Below are positions 7,402-17,225 of a stretch of DNA of 64,000 nt, piece after piece. The stretch covers positions 1 through 64,000 of the forward strand of contig NZ_JAULSA010000017.1 in NCBI RefSeq assembly GCF_030518235.1. Direction: 5' to 3'. Both the position numbers and the translations under genes were made by a program. Each line of letters starts with the position of its first letter. Within the stretch, counting starts at the first letter, position 1. The notes under the pieces were generated by a model. The model did not search any database and was not told the origin of the DNA. It saw nothing but the letters and a program-made list of their open reading frames with translations. This DNA comes from Saccharibacillus sp. CPCC 101409. GTDB taxonomy: Bacteria > Bacillota > Bacilli > Paenibacillales > Paenibacillaceae.

Positions 7402-9315
7402 AGGCCGCCGGTTCTCTTCCGTCCACAGCGGAATCCGCAGCGTAACCTGGAGCCCGCCTTCGAGCGAACGGTTGAGAAATACCGCGGCCGAGTCGCCGAA
7501 GTACAGCCGGAGCCGGTCGCCCACGCTGCGCAGCCCGATATGCGGCGAATCGGTTTCCTGCCCGAATACGAGCGGCCGGTCGAGCAGCGCTTGAAGTTCC
7601 CGCCGCTTGGCCGGTTCGATGCCCGGGCCGTTGTCGGCGACGATGACGATCAGCTCGCGGCGACCCCGGCGTTCGTCCGCTTCGCCGCGCGTTTGCGCGC
7701 CGGCTTCGTTTTGCGCCCGCCCCGGTTCTTCGCCCGCGCCGCCCGCCGCCGCTTCGCTATCCCGCACAAAAGCCCGAATCCGCAGCACGCCCGCGCGGTC
7801 CGGCGCTTCGCCGGCGTGTTTGAAATAATTTTCCGCCAGCGGCTGCAGAATCATCCTCGGCACCGGGATGCTGCGCGTCTGCGGTTCGATCTCCAGCGTA
7901 AAGTGAAAGCTGCCGCGAAAGCGGTGCTTCTGCAAACCCAGATAATCCTGCACGTATTCGATCTCCCGGTTCAGCGGAACGAACGCATCCCCGCCGTGCA
8001 TGCTGTAGTGCATCATCCGGCCGAGCGAAGAGATAAGGCCGTAGACCTCGCGATCGCCTTTCTTGAGCGCGAGCGTGGCGATCGACTGCAGCGCGTTGTT
8101 GAGAAAATGCGGATTGACCTGCGCTTCGAGCGTCCGGAGCTGGTTGGTCTTGTTCATGATCTCCAGTCGATACTGGCGCAGGATGGAATCGTTCAGCTGC
8201 CGCACCATGCCTTCGAACCGCCGCGACAGCACGCCGAATTCGTCGGTTCGCGCCGTCTCCAGCTCCAGCGGCATGCCGCCCGATTCCACCTGCTCCATGC
8301 CGCGGATCAGCTTCTTGATCGGCCGCGTGAACTTGAGCGAGATCCAGGCCGTCGCCAGCGCGACCACCAGCAGCGACAGGATGCCGACCGCGGCGTTCAG
8401 CAGCAGAATCTGCCGCTCCCGGCGGTACAGCGTGTCGGTGCCGACCTTCTTGACGATGATCCAATCGGCGAGCGGACTGCGGACCTTTTCGTAAAAAAGG
8501 ATCGAATCTTCGCCGGAATTCCCGACCCGGCCGTGCGCGTAATAACCGGAATCCCTGCCCGAGCCGAGCACCTGGTCGAGACCGTCGAGGTCCGGTTTCT
8601 CCCCGAGCAGGTCCGACGGTCCCACGATCAGCCGGCCGGAGCCGTCCACGATATACACCTGCTCGCCCGCGGACGCCAACCGTTCGGTCAGCGAGCGCAG
8701 GAAGCCCAGCCGCACGTCGATCGACAGCAGGCCGGCTTTTTTGTTGCGGGGAATATCGTAAACGATCCGGTTCAGCGTAAACACGTCCACCGACCGGCCG
8801 TTCTCCACGGACCGCAGCCGATAGTCGCCCGCCCGGTGGGAGACGCCGGCGAACGACTGCACGCTCCAGCGCCGGTACTCCGGAAGCTGCTCCTGCGCCG
8901 CCGGACCGTAGGCTTTGCCGCCGAAATACAGATACGAGTTGCCGCTGAGATCGATATGCAGGAAGACCTGGTAAATGCCGTCCATCGCGTAATACATCCG
9001 CCGCAGCGCGCCCATGACGTCCGACCGGTCGAGGCCGGGAGCGTCGCCGTCCGAGCCGGACAGGATAATATCGATCGTTGTGTCGCCGTAGACCGATTCG
9101 TCGTAAATTTGCAGCGACAGCTTGTCCAGCGAGTCGAGATAGTTGACGATATTGGTCTGCCCCTGGTACAGCAGGCTGGCGTTGTCTTCGATCGCGCTGC
9201 GTTTTACGTTCTCTTTGGTCATGTTGTAAGCGACGAACGCCGACAGCAGGATCGGCAGCGCCGTCGCGAATACCAGAAACAGAATCAGCTTGCCGCGGAT
9301 CGACTGGCGGAACAT
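7399..9315 (-). CDS. YesM-type sensor histidine kinase
   Basis: A 638-aa membrane kinase, partner of the response regulator just downstream. TM1 is at residues 9-29, an extracytoplasmic sensor domain spans about 30-300 (probably Cache-like), TM2 is around 305-325, and HAMP follows (FTRPIKKLIRGMEQVESG). The His_kinase domain holds the phosphoacceptor histidine in NPHFLNNALQSI, and the HATPase domain has ENYFKHA, VADNGPGI and GLRSVGDRLRLYFG. An Ala/Gly/Glu-rich insert of about 30 residues lies inside the ATPase domain. The ATG start is at 9315. It is divergent from the ABC importer, whose substrate it probably senses. The stop codon TAG belongs to a repeat element. Confidence 0.92.
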   Translation of the reverse strand: MFRQSIRGKLILFLVFATALPILLSAFVAYNMTKENVKRSAIEDNASLLYQGQTNIVNYLDSLDKLSLQIYDESVYGDTTIDIILSGSDGDAPGLDRSDVMGALRRMYYAMDGIYQVFLHIDLSGNSYLYFGGKAYGPAAQEQLPEYRRWSVQSFAGVSHRAGDYRLRSVENGRSVDVFTLNRIVYDIPRNKKAGLLSIDVRLGFLRSLTERLASAGEQVYIVDGSGRLIVGPSDLLGEKPDLDGLDQVLGSGRDSGYYAHGRVGNSGEDSILFYEKVRSPLADWIIVKKVGTDTLYRRERQILLLNAAVGILSLLVVALATAWISLKFTRPIKKLIRGMEQVESGGMPLELETARTDEFGVLSRRFEGMVRQLNDSILRQYRLEIMNKTNQLRTLEAQVNPHFLNNALQSIATLALKKGDREVYGLISSLGRMMHYSMHGGDAFVPLNREIEYVQDYLGLQKHRFRGSFHFTLEIEPQTRSIPVPRMILQPLAENYFKHAGEAPDRAGVLRIRAFVRDSEAAAGGAGEEPGRAQNEAGAQTRGEADERRGRRELIVIVADNGPGIEPAKRRELQALLDRPLVFGQETDSPHIGLRSVGDRLRLYFGDSAAVFLNRSLEGGLQVTLRIPLWTEENRRP

Positions 9316-9412
9316 GGGGGACTCCTTTCTCGCTCCCGGACAGGCGGGGTCGATATCTTCTTTTTAACCGGTTCCGGTCAATATTGTCCACTTTATTCGT
9401 CATTTATTTCCA

Positions 9413-9441
9413 TGTTAACGCTTTCTTTGAGAAATTATAAT
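9413..9441 (+). promoter_or_regulatory. Promoter and cre-like site of the sugar ABC importer operon
   Basis: TATAAT at 9436-9441 is a perfect -10. At the -35 position lies TGTTAACGCTTTCTT (9413-9427), whose reverse strand fits the CcpA cre consensus WTGNAANCGNWWNCA with one mismatch. This suggests carbon catabolite repression plus activation by the divergent two-component system to make up for the weak -35. Confidence 0.6.
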
Positions 9442-9479
9442 AGGTCCATATCCTAAAAACAAACGGGAGGTGGAGGATC

Positions 9480-10361
9480 TTGGCTGGCCGCAAGCGCTGG
9501 ATGAACCTGCTGATGCAAAGCGTATTTCTCGGTCCCACGCTGCTTTTCTTCATCGTGATCGTCGTGATTCCGTTTTTTCTGGGCATGTACTATTCGTTTA
9601 CCGATTGGAACGGCGTAGCCGTAACGGTCAACTGGGTGGGCGTGCGCAACTTTGCCGCCATGTTCGGCGATTCGAAATTCTGGGCTTCGTTCGGGTTTAC
9701 GGTCCGCTTCACCCTGGCCGTCGTCATCCTGACCAATGTGATCGGCCTGATGCTCGCGCTGCTGCTGGTCAACCCGCTGAAGATGCGCAATCTGCTGCGG
9801 ACGCTGTTTTTTATCCCCAACGTGATCGGCGGGCTGCTGCTCGGCTTTATCTGGCAGTTCATCTTTATCCGGGGATTCGCGGCGGTGGGCAAAGCGACGG
9901 GGATCGGCTTTTTCAACCTCGAATGGCTCGGAACGGAAGCGACCGGATTCTGGGGCATCGTGATCGTATTCGTCTGGCAGGCCGCGGGCTATATGATGAT
10001 TATCTATATCGCCGGCCTCATTAACGTAGACCGTTCGCTGCTGGAAGCGGCGGATATCGACGGAGCGGGCTACGGGCAGAAGCTGCGGTTTATCACGTTT
10101 CCGCTCATTATGCCGGCCGTCACGGTTTGTTTGTTCCTGTCCATGTCGCACGCGTTCAAGATGTTCGATCTCAACTTGTCGCTGACGCACGGCGGGCCGT
10201 TCGGCTCGACGGAATCGCTGGCGCTCAATATCTACACCGAAGCGTTCACCAACAGCAACTACGGACTCGGCACGGCCAAAGCGCTGCTGTTCTTCGTGAT
10301 CGTGGCCGCCGTCTCGTCGCTTCAGGTCTGGTTTACGAAAAGGATGGAGGTGCAGTCGTAG
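9480..10361 (+). CDS. Sugar ABC transporter permease (MalF/UgpA-like)
   Basis: First permease subunit (293 aa) of a CUT1-type carbohydrate importer. About six transmembrane segments are visible, the first near residues 15-38. The cytoplasmic EAA loop for ATPase contact is near residues 190-210 (LLEAADIDGAGYGQKLRFITFPLI). The start is TTG behind GGAGGTGGAGG; the sequence MAGRKRWMNLL is typical for the family. It abuts the second permease gene. No ATPase gene is present, so a shared MsmX-type ATPase elsewhere is expected. The substrate is unknown; oligosaccharides of plant origin fit the context. Confidence 0.93.
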   Translation: MAGRKRWMNLLMQSVFLGPTLLFFIVIVVIPFFLGMYYSFTDWNGVAVTVNWVGVRNFAAMFGDSKFWASFGFTVRFTLAVVILTNVIGLMLALLLVNPLKMRNLLRTLFFIPNVIGGLLLGFIWQFIFIRGFAAVGKATGIGFFNLEWLGTEATGFWGIVIVFVWQAAGYMMIIYIAGLINVDRSLLEAADIDGAGYGQKLRFITFPLIMPAVTVCLFLSMSHAFKMFDLNLSLTHGGPFGSTESLALNIYTEAFTNSNYGLGTAKALLFFVIVAAVSSLQVWFTKRMEVQS

Positions 10362-11201
10362 GTGGAAACGTCCCGCAATTATTCCTGGCGCACGCTGGTT
10401 CTCGAAATCTTGGCGGGCCTGCTGGCGCTGCTGTTCCTGGTTCCTTTCTACTTCGTCATCGTCAATTCGCTCAAGAAGTTTGCGGACATTCTCAAAAACT
10501 CGGCCTCGCTGCCCAAAGAAGCCACGTTCGACAACTTTACAAGAGCCTGGACCATCCTGGACTTCCCGAGGGCGTTCACCAATTCGCTTGTGATTACCAT
10601 TCTGGCCAACGTGTTTCTGGCGCTGTTCTGCTCGATGGCCGCGTACCGGCTGGTCCGGTTTCCGAGCCGCTTCAACAATATCGTGTTCATGATCTTCGTC
10701 GCGGCGATGGTCATTCCGTTCCAGTCGATCATGATTCCGCTGGTGCGGGTCGCGGCCAACCTGAATCTGACGGGCAATCTGCCCGGATTGATTATCTGCT
10801 ACCTCGGCTTCGGCGCTTCGCTGACCATCTTCCTGTTTCACGGCTTCGTCAAATCGGTGCCGTACGAGATCGAAGAAGCGGGCATCGTCGACGGCTGCTC
10901 GCCGTTCAGCGTATTCTTCCGGATCGTGCTGCCGCTGCTCAAGCCGATGGTCGTCACGGTGTTCATCCTGAACACGCTGTGGATCTGGAACGACTTCCTG
11001 CTGCCTCTGCTCATCGTCGGCGGGAATCCGAATCTGCGCACGATACCGCTGGCGACCAATTCTTTTTTCTCGCAGTACACCAAGCAGTGGGACCTTGCGC
11101 TGGCCGGGCTGCTGATGGGCATTACGCCGATCATCATCTTCTTCCTGGCGCTCCAGAAGCACATTATCGCGGGCATCGCGGCCGGGGCGGTCAAAGGCTG
11201 A
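10362..11201 (+). CDS. Sugar ABC transporter permease (MalG/UgpE-like)
   Basis: Second permease subunit, 279 aa with about six TM helices. The EAA loop is seen as VPYEIEEAGIVDGCSPFSVFFRIVLPLLKP. The start is GTG directly after the TAG of the preceding gene, with GGATGGAGG about 10 nt upstream, so the two permeases are translationally coupled. The N-terminal TM (about residues 12-32) is followed by the usual periplasmic segment. It pairs with the preceding permease and the binding protein at 11384. Confidence 0.93.
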   Translation: METSRNYSWRTLVLEILAGLLALLFLVPFYFVIVNSLKKFADILKNSASLPKEATFDNFTRAWTILDFPRAFTNSLVITILANVFLALFCSMAAYRLVRFPSRFNNIVFMIFVAAMVIPFQSIMIPLVRVAANLNLTGNLPGLIICYLGFGASLTIFLFHGFVKSVPYEIEEAGIVDGCSPFSVFFRIVLPLLKPMVVTVFILNTLWIWNDFLLPLLIVGGNPNLRTIPLATNSFFSQYTKQWDLALAGLLMGITPIIIFFLALQKHIIAGIAAGAVKG

Positions 11202-11248
11202 TCGGAAGCGGGGCGGCGAAAAGCGGGGGCAAGCATCGAATACTCCTA

Positions 11249-11263
11249 TTGTAAACGCTTACT
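11249..11263 (+). promoter_or_regulatory. Candidate CcpA cre site before the binding-protein gene
   Basis: TTGTAAACGCTTACT matches the cre consensus at all but the last position and is nearly palindromic (GTAAACGCTTAC). It sits in the 182-bp gap between the permease and binding-protein genes, which suggests that the binding protein has its own promoter and catabolite control. Confidence 0.6.
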
Positions 11264-11383
11264 GAAAAGTTGGGAAGACAGGCGGCATCAAAGAAACAAC
11301 CCATAGAAAAACCTGGCGAATTCTTATCGGAAGTCCGGTATTTTGCTGCACATTTGTTATACACAAAAAGGGAGGTTGTACGA

Positions 11384-12739
11384 ATGAAAAAAACGAGTTT
11401 TCTTACGCTGGCGCTGCTGCTGATGATCTCGCTGCTGGCGGCCTGCGGAGGCGGGGGCGGCATGCCGAATCCGGAAACGACGGGCACGGGCGGTACCGGC
11501 ACGACGACGGGAACGGGCAGCACGGACACCGACAGCGGCGGAGACACGGATGCCGACGCGCCGGCCTCGAACGTGACGCTCAAGATGTTCCAGTTCAAAG
11601 TCGAAATCGCGGACGCGATGGAGAAACTGCTGGCCGAGTATAAAAAAGAAACCGGCGTGACGATCACGATCGAAACGGTCGGCGGCGGGGCGGACTACGG
11701 CGCGGCGTTGAAAGCCAAATTCGCTTCGGGCGACGAACCGGATATTTTCAACAACGGCGGCTTCAACGAAGCGCAGCTCTGGAAAGACCGGATGGAAGAC
11801 CTGTCCGACCAGCCGTGGGTAGCGGACTTGAGCGACAACGTGAAAGACCCGATGACGATGGACGGCAAGCTCTACGGCCTGCCGATGAACATCGAAGGAT
11901 ACGGCTTCCTGTACAACAAAGCGCTGTTCGAGCAGGCCGGCATCACGGAAATTCCGACCACGCTCACCGCGCTGCGCGAAGCGGCCCAGAAGCTCAAAGA
12001 CGCGGGCATCACGCCGTTCGAGAACGGCTACCAGGAATGGTGGGTCATCGGGCAGCATCTGGTCAACGACGCTTACGCCAAGCAGGAAGACCCGGACCAG
12101 TTCGTCGCGGACTGGCGGGCGGGCAAGATCTCGATCGTCGACAACGCGGTGTTCAACGACTGGATCAACCTGGTCGATCTGACGATGGAATTCAGCAACG
12201 ACCGTCCGCTGACGACCGACTACAACACGCAGATGACCGAATTCGCGTCCGGCATGGCGGCGATGACGCAGCAGGGCAACTGGACGCAGGTTCAGATCGA
12301 CGGAATCGACCCCGAACTTCAAGTCGGCGTCCTGCCGATGCCGATCAACGACGACGAAGCGCTGAACGACAATATCTTCGTCGGCGTACCGAACAACTGG
12401 GTCGTCAACAAGAATTCGGCCAACAAGGAAGAAGCGAAGAAATTCCTCAACTGGATGGTGACTTCCGAAACGGGCAAAAAGTACACCGTCGAAGAATTCA
12501 AATTCATCCCGGCGCTCAAAACGATCACGTACGAACCGGACCAGCTCGGCACGATCGCGGCCGGCATCCAGGAATACGTACAGGCCGACAAAACGCTCGG
12601 CTGGCAGTGGCCTAAGCTGCCGGACGGCACTTCCCAGGAATTCGGCGCCCTGATGCAAGCCTACGTGGCGAAGAAGATCACGAAGGAAGAGCTGTTCAAG
12701 CAGATGGACGAGACGGTATTGAAGTTGGCGAAGAAGTAA
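11384..12739 (+). CDS. Sugar ABC transporter substrate-binding lipoprotein
   Basis: Extracellular lipid-anchored carbohydrate-binding protein (family 1 SBP), 451 aa. Lipoprotein signal: MKKTSFLTLALLLMISLLAACGGG, with the cysteine at about residue 22, then a Gly/Thr/Asp-rich tether of about 40 residues and the two-lobed binding fold. The start at 11384 was chosen because AAAGGGAGG lies just upstream and it begins the signal peptide; a longer reading frame back to 11270 has no such support. It is last in its operon, unusual since the binding protein is often first, and is preceded by its own cre-like site. Confidence 0.93.
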   Translation: MKKTSFLTLALLLMISLLAACGGGGGMPNPETTGTGGTGTTTGTGSTDTDSGGDTDADAPASNVTLKMFQFKVEIADAMEKLLAEYKKETGVTITIETVGGGADYGAALKAKFASGDEPDIFNNGGFNEAQLWKDRMEDLSDQPWVADLSDNVKDPMTMDGKLYGLPMNIEGYGFLYNKALFEQAGITEIPTTLTALREAAQKLKDAGITPFENGYQEWWVIGQHLVNDAYAKQEDPDQFVADWRAGKISIVDNAVFNDWINLVDLTMEFSNDRPLTTDYNTQMTEFASGMAAMTQQGNWTQVQIDGIDPELQVGVLPMPINDDEALNDNIFVGVPNNWVVNKNSANKEEAKKFLNWMVTSETGKKYTVEEFKFIPALKTITYEPDQLGTIAAGIQEYVQADKTLGWQWPKLPDGTSQEFGALMQAYVAKKITKEELFKQMDETVLKLAKK

Positions 12740-12790
12740 GGAGGCAGACGCGCAGGCGCCTCGCCGCTCGGATCAAAGACCGAATGAAGC

Positions 12791-12836
12791 AGCCGTTTTC
12801 GCGGGCAGAGATGCCTGCGGGAGCGGCTTTTATTTA
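12791..12836 (+). terminator. Terminator of the ABC importer operon
   Basis: Imperfect stem AGCCGTTTTCGCGGGCA / TGCCTGCGGGAGCGGCT followed by TTTTATTT. Between here and 13090 I see no gene and no repeat. Confidence 0.8.
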
Positions 12837-13090
12837 GCACCGATAGGATATATTTGAATCAATTCTGCAGGAAGCCAGGAACCGATTAAGCTTTGTCGTG
12901 AAAAAAGCAGCCTGATCGATTTTTTCAAGGCTTCTCCTTTGCGCGATACGGAACTGGAACGAAGTCTGGAATAAACATGGTTTGGATTAAGAACTGAATA
13001 ACAAACAACCGCCGGGACTTGACTATCCTGTGCGATTTTTTGATATATGCCTATTTAGTAGCCGGCTTCTCCCTATATAAGTTTCGCTCG

Positions 13091-13120
13091 TTGACAATTC
13101 CTTCCCGGAAGGATTAAGAT
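13091..13120 (+). promoter_or_regulatory. SigA promoter of the CobW-family gene
   Basis: TTGACA (13091-13096), 18-bp spacer, TAAGAT (13115-13120). The Zur box lies just downstream, over the expected transcription start. Confidence 0.65.
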
Positions 13121-13131
13121 AACAACAAAAT

Positions 13132-13152
13132 AAATCGTAATAATTACGATTA
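13132..13152 (+). promoter_or_regulatory. Zur box
   Basis: TCGTAAT-A-ATTACGA at 13135-13149 is a perfect 7-1-7 inverted repeat identical to the Bacillus Zur operator core (TCGTAATNATTACGA), extended by flanking A/T. It is placed 15 bp after the -10, so zinc-bound Zur should repress the gene at 13185. Confidence 0.88.
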
Positions 13153-13184
13153 AACATTTATCCGAAAGCGAGCGTGAATCGAAA

Positions 13185-14414
13185 ATGAATTCATCCACTC
13201 AACAAACAGGCGCTAACCCAGCAGACCGGCGCATCCCGGTCACCGTGCTCAGCGGCTATCTCGGCTCCGGCAAAACGACGCTGCTCAATCACGTGCTGAA
13301 CAACCGCGAAGGACTTCGGGTGGCCGTGATCGTTAACGATATGAGCGAAGTGAATATCGACGCGGATCTGGTGCGCGAAGGCGGGGGACTGTCGCGGATC
13401 GACGAAAAGCTGGTGGAGATGTCCAACGGCTGCATCTGCTGCACGCTGCGGGAAGACCTGCTGATGGAAGTAGAACGATTGGCGAATGACGGCCGGTTCG
13501 ACTATATCCTGATCGAATCGACGGGGATCGGCGAGCCGGTTCCGGTCGCGCAGACGTTCAGCTACGTGGACGAGGAGAACGGTATCGACCTGACGCGGCT
13601 GACCCGGCTCGATACGATGGTTACGGTCGTGAACGCGGCGGAATTCTGGAAGGACTACCGGTCGCGCGAGAGCTTGAACGACCGGGGGCAGGAAGCGGGC
13701 GAAGAAGACGAGCGGAGCATCGTCGATCTGCTGATCGAACAGGTCGAATTCTGCGATGTGCTGATCCTGAACAAATGCGATCTCGTCGAGCCGGAAGAAC
13801 TGGATCGGCTGGAACAGGTGCTGCGCAGCCTCCAGCCGACGGCGAAGTTTATCCGTTCGGTCAAAGGGCGGGTCGATCCGAGCGAAATCCTGAATACCGG
13901 CCGGTTCGACTTCGAACGGGCGAGCGCTTCGGCCGGCTGGATTCTGGAGCTGTCGAAAGAGGAGCATACGCCGGAGACCGAGGAGTACGGGATCAATTGC
14001 TTCGTGTATAAAAGGAAGATTCCCTTCCACCCGGAACGCTTCGGCCGCTGGCTGTCGCGCTGGCCGGAAGCGGTCGTGCGTTCCAAAGGCATCGTCTGGA
14101 TGGCGTTCGACAACCGCAAAGCCTACTCGTTCAGCCAGGCCGGCAGCTCGAAGGAATTTACCAGCGCCGGACTATGGGTATCCGCGCTGACGCCGGAAGA
14201 ACGGGACTTTTATTTCAGCGAGGGAGAGCCGATCGAGAACTCCCCGGACTGGGACGAAACGTGGGGCGACCGGGTGACCAAGCTGGTGTTTATCGGGATC
14301 GGGATGGACCGGGAAGCGATCGAAGCATCGCTGGACGCGGCTTTGCTGACGCCGGAGGAGCTGGAGCGGGACTGGAAAACGTTCCCGAATCCGTTTAAGC
14401 CGGTGATGTCTTAG
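13185..14414 (+). CDS. zagA: Zur-regulated CobW/G3E GTPase, zinc metallochaperone (ZagA/YciC-like)
   Basis: P-loop G3E GTPase of 409 aa thought to deliver zinc to client enzymes under zinc starvation. Visible: P-loop [14 protein letters not shown] near residues 23-36, the metal-binding CICC motif at residues 83-86, the ESTGIGEP switch region, LNKCDLV as the guanine-specificity NKxD motif, and a C-terminal CobW_C domain. No His-rich zinc-sensing stretch is obvious. The perfect Zur box upstream places it in the zinc-limitation regulon, which distinguishes it from cobalamin- or nitrile-hydratase-linked G3E proteins. ATG start; the ribosome site (AAGCGAG) is weak. Confidence 0.88.
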   Translation: MNSSTQQTGANPADRRIPVTVLSGYLGSGKTTLLNHVLNNREGLRVAVIVNDMSEVNIDADLVREGGGLSRIDEKLVEMSNGCICCTLREDLLMEVERLANDGRFDYILIESTGIGEPVPVAQTFSYVDEENGIDLTRLTRLDTMVTVVNAAEFWKDYRSRESLNDRGQEAGEEDERSIVDLLIEQVEFCDVLILNKCDLVEPEELDRLEQVLRSLQPTAKFIRSVKGRVDPSEILNTGRFDFERASASAGWILELSKEEHTPETEEYGINCFVYKRKIPFHPERFGRWLSRWPEAVVRSKGIVWMAFDNRKAYSFSQAGSSKEFTSAGLWVSALTPEERDFYFSEGEPIENSPDWDETWGDRVTKLVFIGIGMDREAIEASLDAALLTPEELERDWKTFPNPFKPVMS

Positions 14415-14551
14415 TATTGGAGCGACCTTATCGGCCCGACCCGTTTGCGCAGCTTCGACGTCCGCTTTTTCAATATCGGCATCCCGTTGTTCAATCTCCC
14501 TGCCGGGTGTTAATGAAGAGAAGGACATTCAACGTGCGGGGAGCGAGAGCC

Positions 14552-15034
14552 ATGAACGGATACCGATTCGTCAGCGACTGGATGCTGGAAACGGACGCGG
14601 AAGAGCTATGGAAACTGATCGAGGAACCCGAGCGCGCGGATTGGTGGCGGGGCTGTTCGATCTGCAAAGTGAAAGCCGGCCCCGGCGGCGACGGGATCGG
14701 CGACGAATACCTGACGGTAATCCGCACGCGGATGCTGTACAAGCTGTCTTTTACCGCGCGGATCGTGGACAAATGCCGTCCGCAGCGCATCGAACTGCGC
14801 GCCGACGGGCATCTCGAAGGACGCGGCCTGCTGGAGTTCGAGCAGATCGGCGCCTGTACCCGCGTCCGCTATACGTGGGAAGTGCGGACGAAGAAGCGGT
14901 GGATGAATCTCTGGGCGCCTTTTTTTCGTCCGGCGTTCGTATGGAACCACAACCGCGTCATGGCCGACTGTATCGAGGGGCTGACGCGGCGGCTCGGAGT
15001 GCGGCTGGTGCAGGCGGGCGCGGCGGAGATTTAG
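14552..15034 (+). CDS. SRPBCC (polyketide cyclase/START-like) family protein
   Basis: A 160-aa soluble protein with the helix-grip (Bet v1-like) fold signature: an N-terminal strand (YRFVSDWMLETDAEELWKLI), the WWRGCS turn, LSFTARIVDK, and a C-terminal long helix (FVWNHNRVMADCIEGLTRRL). The start at 14552 follows GGGGAGCGAG. It lies 137 bp after the CobW gene and might be read through from it, but a link to zinc is unproven. Such proteins bind hydrophobic ligands; no substrate can be predicted. Confidence 0.75.
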   Translation: MNGYRFVSDWMLETDAEELWKLIEEPERADWWRGCSICKVKAGPGGDGIGDEYLTVIRTRMLYKLSFTARIVDKCRPQRIELRADGHLEGRGLLEFEQIGACTRVRYTWEVRTKKRWMNLWAPFFRPAFVWNHNRVMADCIEGLTRRLGVRLVQAGAAEI

Positions 15035-15083
15035 CGGGCGAATCGGATGAACCGCCCCGACCGATTACCGCAGTTTGCGCAGG

Positions 15084-15272
15084 TTACACTGCTTAAATGT
15101 CAACGTAGAGCGATAAATTTCGCCGATAGCAGAGTTACGTTGACGATTGAGCAATGTAGAGAGCGAAATGGCGCTCATTCAGACGTTAAATCGCTTCTAC
15201 GTTGCTTTTTCGGCAGCGTAGGTTTGTGCGGGACGGCAAAGTGCCTTCTACGTTGACGAAAAAGCAGCGTGG
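15084..15272. repeat. Four-unit palindrome array B1 (CTACGTTGC arms)
   Basis: Four 25-bp units at 15084-15108, 15135-15159, 15197-15221 and 15248-15272, with arms like YTACGTTGM, 7 bp, GCAACGTAG. Centres are 51, 62 and 51 bp apart, the same geometry as the A1 array but with unrelated arm sequence. It lies downstream of the SRPBCC gene. Confidence 0.85.
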
Positions 15273-15353
15273 CTTCCATACAACACCGCCGCCGCTCGCC
15301 AAAATTCAAAGGCCCGGAAACGCAAAAGAACAAATTCAAAAACTAGCAAACGC

Positions 15354-15388
15354 AAAGACGCACCCGTTCAGCACGGATGCGTCTTTTT
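15354..15388 (+). terminator. Intrinsic terminator
   Basis: AAAGACGCA..CCGT / ACGG.TGCGTCTTT stem followed by a T run. It serves plus-strand transcription past the SRPBCC gene. Confidence 0.75.
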
Positions 15389-15465
15389 AAATCCCGATAG
15401 TTTGTTTTTTTTGAATTTTGCGCCGCTGCGGATCGGCGGCTTTCCGCTCAACCGCCGTCCGCTCC

Positions 15466-15577
15466 TTCGCCATGCCGCTCGTTCGCCATGCCGCTCCTTC
15501 GCCATGCCGCTCGTTCGCCATGCCGCTCGTTCGCCATGCCGCTCGTTCGCCATGCCGCTCGTTCGCTATCCCGCTTA
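15466..15577. repeat. Seven tandem copies of a 16-bp repeat
   Basis: Unit TTCGCCATGCCGCTCG, six near-perfect copies from 15466 to 15561 and a degenerate seventh that runs into the stop codon of the minus-strand gene at 15575. There are no spacers, so it is a minisatellite and not a CRISPR. Because 16 is not a multiple of three, copy-number changes alter the reading downstream of the gene end rather than adding whole amino-acid units. Confidence 0.9.
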
Positions 15578-16066
15578 CTCTCCCGCGATGCTTTTCGCCA
15601 CAATCTCCGGCAGCTCCGCTTTGTACGCTATGTAGGCTTCTTTGCCGATCCGGCCGCCTTGCAGACGCTCTTCAAGCTGCTGTTCCAGCTCGCGGACTTG
15701 CAGCGCGATCAGCTGTTCTTCGCTGCCGCCGCCGAGCACGGCGATTTCGCGCAGCGACAATCCCTCGTACATCAGCTCGTACACATCCTGCTCCGCCGCC
15801 GCGCCGAGCGCGTGCAGGAAAGCGTCCGGGCCCGCATGATTATTGTCGGCCGAGGCCGGCGGCGTTTCGCGGTACACGGCTTCCGCTTCGACCCGGCCTC
15901 CGCCGAATCCGCTGCCCAGCGTGATGCCGAGCGCAAGCGTGCCGATAATCCAGATGCGTTTCAGGTTGATCTGTTTTTTGGACGGAAGCTCGGGGCTTGA
16001 GATCAGGGAGCCAACGGCCGATTCGGTTTTCGCGGGCTTGTTTTTTGCATATTTCAGAGTTTTCAT
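15575..16066 (-). CDS. Membrane-anchored hypothetical protein
   Basis: 163 aa. A basic N-terminus of about 35 residues is followed by one hydrophobic segment (IWIIGTLALGITLGSGFGGG, about residues 38-57) and a predicted outside domain of about 100 residues. That domain contains a helical part (DVYELMYEGLSLREIAVLGG) followed by a coiled-coil-like stretch (EEQLIALQVRELEQQLEERL). I do not recognise the family. The LREIA segment resembles part of a helix-turn-helix, but alone it is too short to call. ATG start with AGGAA upstream. Its 3' end merges into a 16-bp tandem repeat. Confidence 0.65.
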   Translation of the reverse strand: MKTLKYAKNKPAKTESAVGSLISSPELPSKKQINLKRIWIIGTLALGITLGSGFGGGRVEAEAVYRETPPASADNNHAGPDAFLHALGAAAEQDVYELMYEGLSLREIAVLGGGSEEQLIALQVRELEQQLEERLQGGRIGKEAYIAYKAELPEIVAKSIAGE

Positions 16067-16265
16067 ATGAGTTCCTCGCTTTCTCGTTCTTCGTTTACAA
16101 ATTTTCGACTCGTTCGATTAAAGCCTTTTTGACTCGTCTATGGGTATTTCGTCTGTTTGCGCTGTTATGGCCTCGGGAGCTTCCTTCTGATCTTACTATA
16201 CACGCCGAATCTTAACCGAAGCTTAAGTCCGGGGGCTTTTTTGAAAAGCGATTATCGCAAAGGGG

Positions 16266-16289
16266 GTTTATTCATCGGCGTTCGGGTGT
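16266..16289 (+). promoter_or_regulatory. Candidate SigB-type promoter of the glucose dehydrogenase gene
   Basis: GTTTA, 13-bp spacer, GGGTGT resembles the general-stress sigma-B consensus GTTTAA-N13-15-GGGWAT. It lies 27 bp before the chosen start codon. Confidence 0.4.
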
Positions 16290-16297
16290 ACAAATAA

Positions 16298-17101
<804 letters not shown>

Positions 17102-17225
17102 CCGGCGTCTGCCCGAACGGACGGGGTTGTGTAAATGAGGCAGAAGCGGAAGGCGTCTTGAACAGGGCAGCCCTTCCGCTTCTTTTGGTTCGTTGATTTT
17201 CCGGAAATCGGGAGGAGGAGCAATC

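Noticed and set aside
9453-11162. Minus-strand 569-codon frame opposite the ABC permeases
   Set aside because: Its Arg/Gln/His/Asp-rich sequence without any motif is the mirror of membrane-protein codons; the permeases have clear EAA loops and ribosome sites.
15466-15577. 16-bp repeats as a CRISPR
   Set aside because: The units are directly adjacent, with no spacers.
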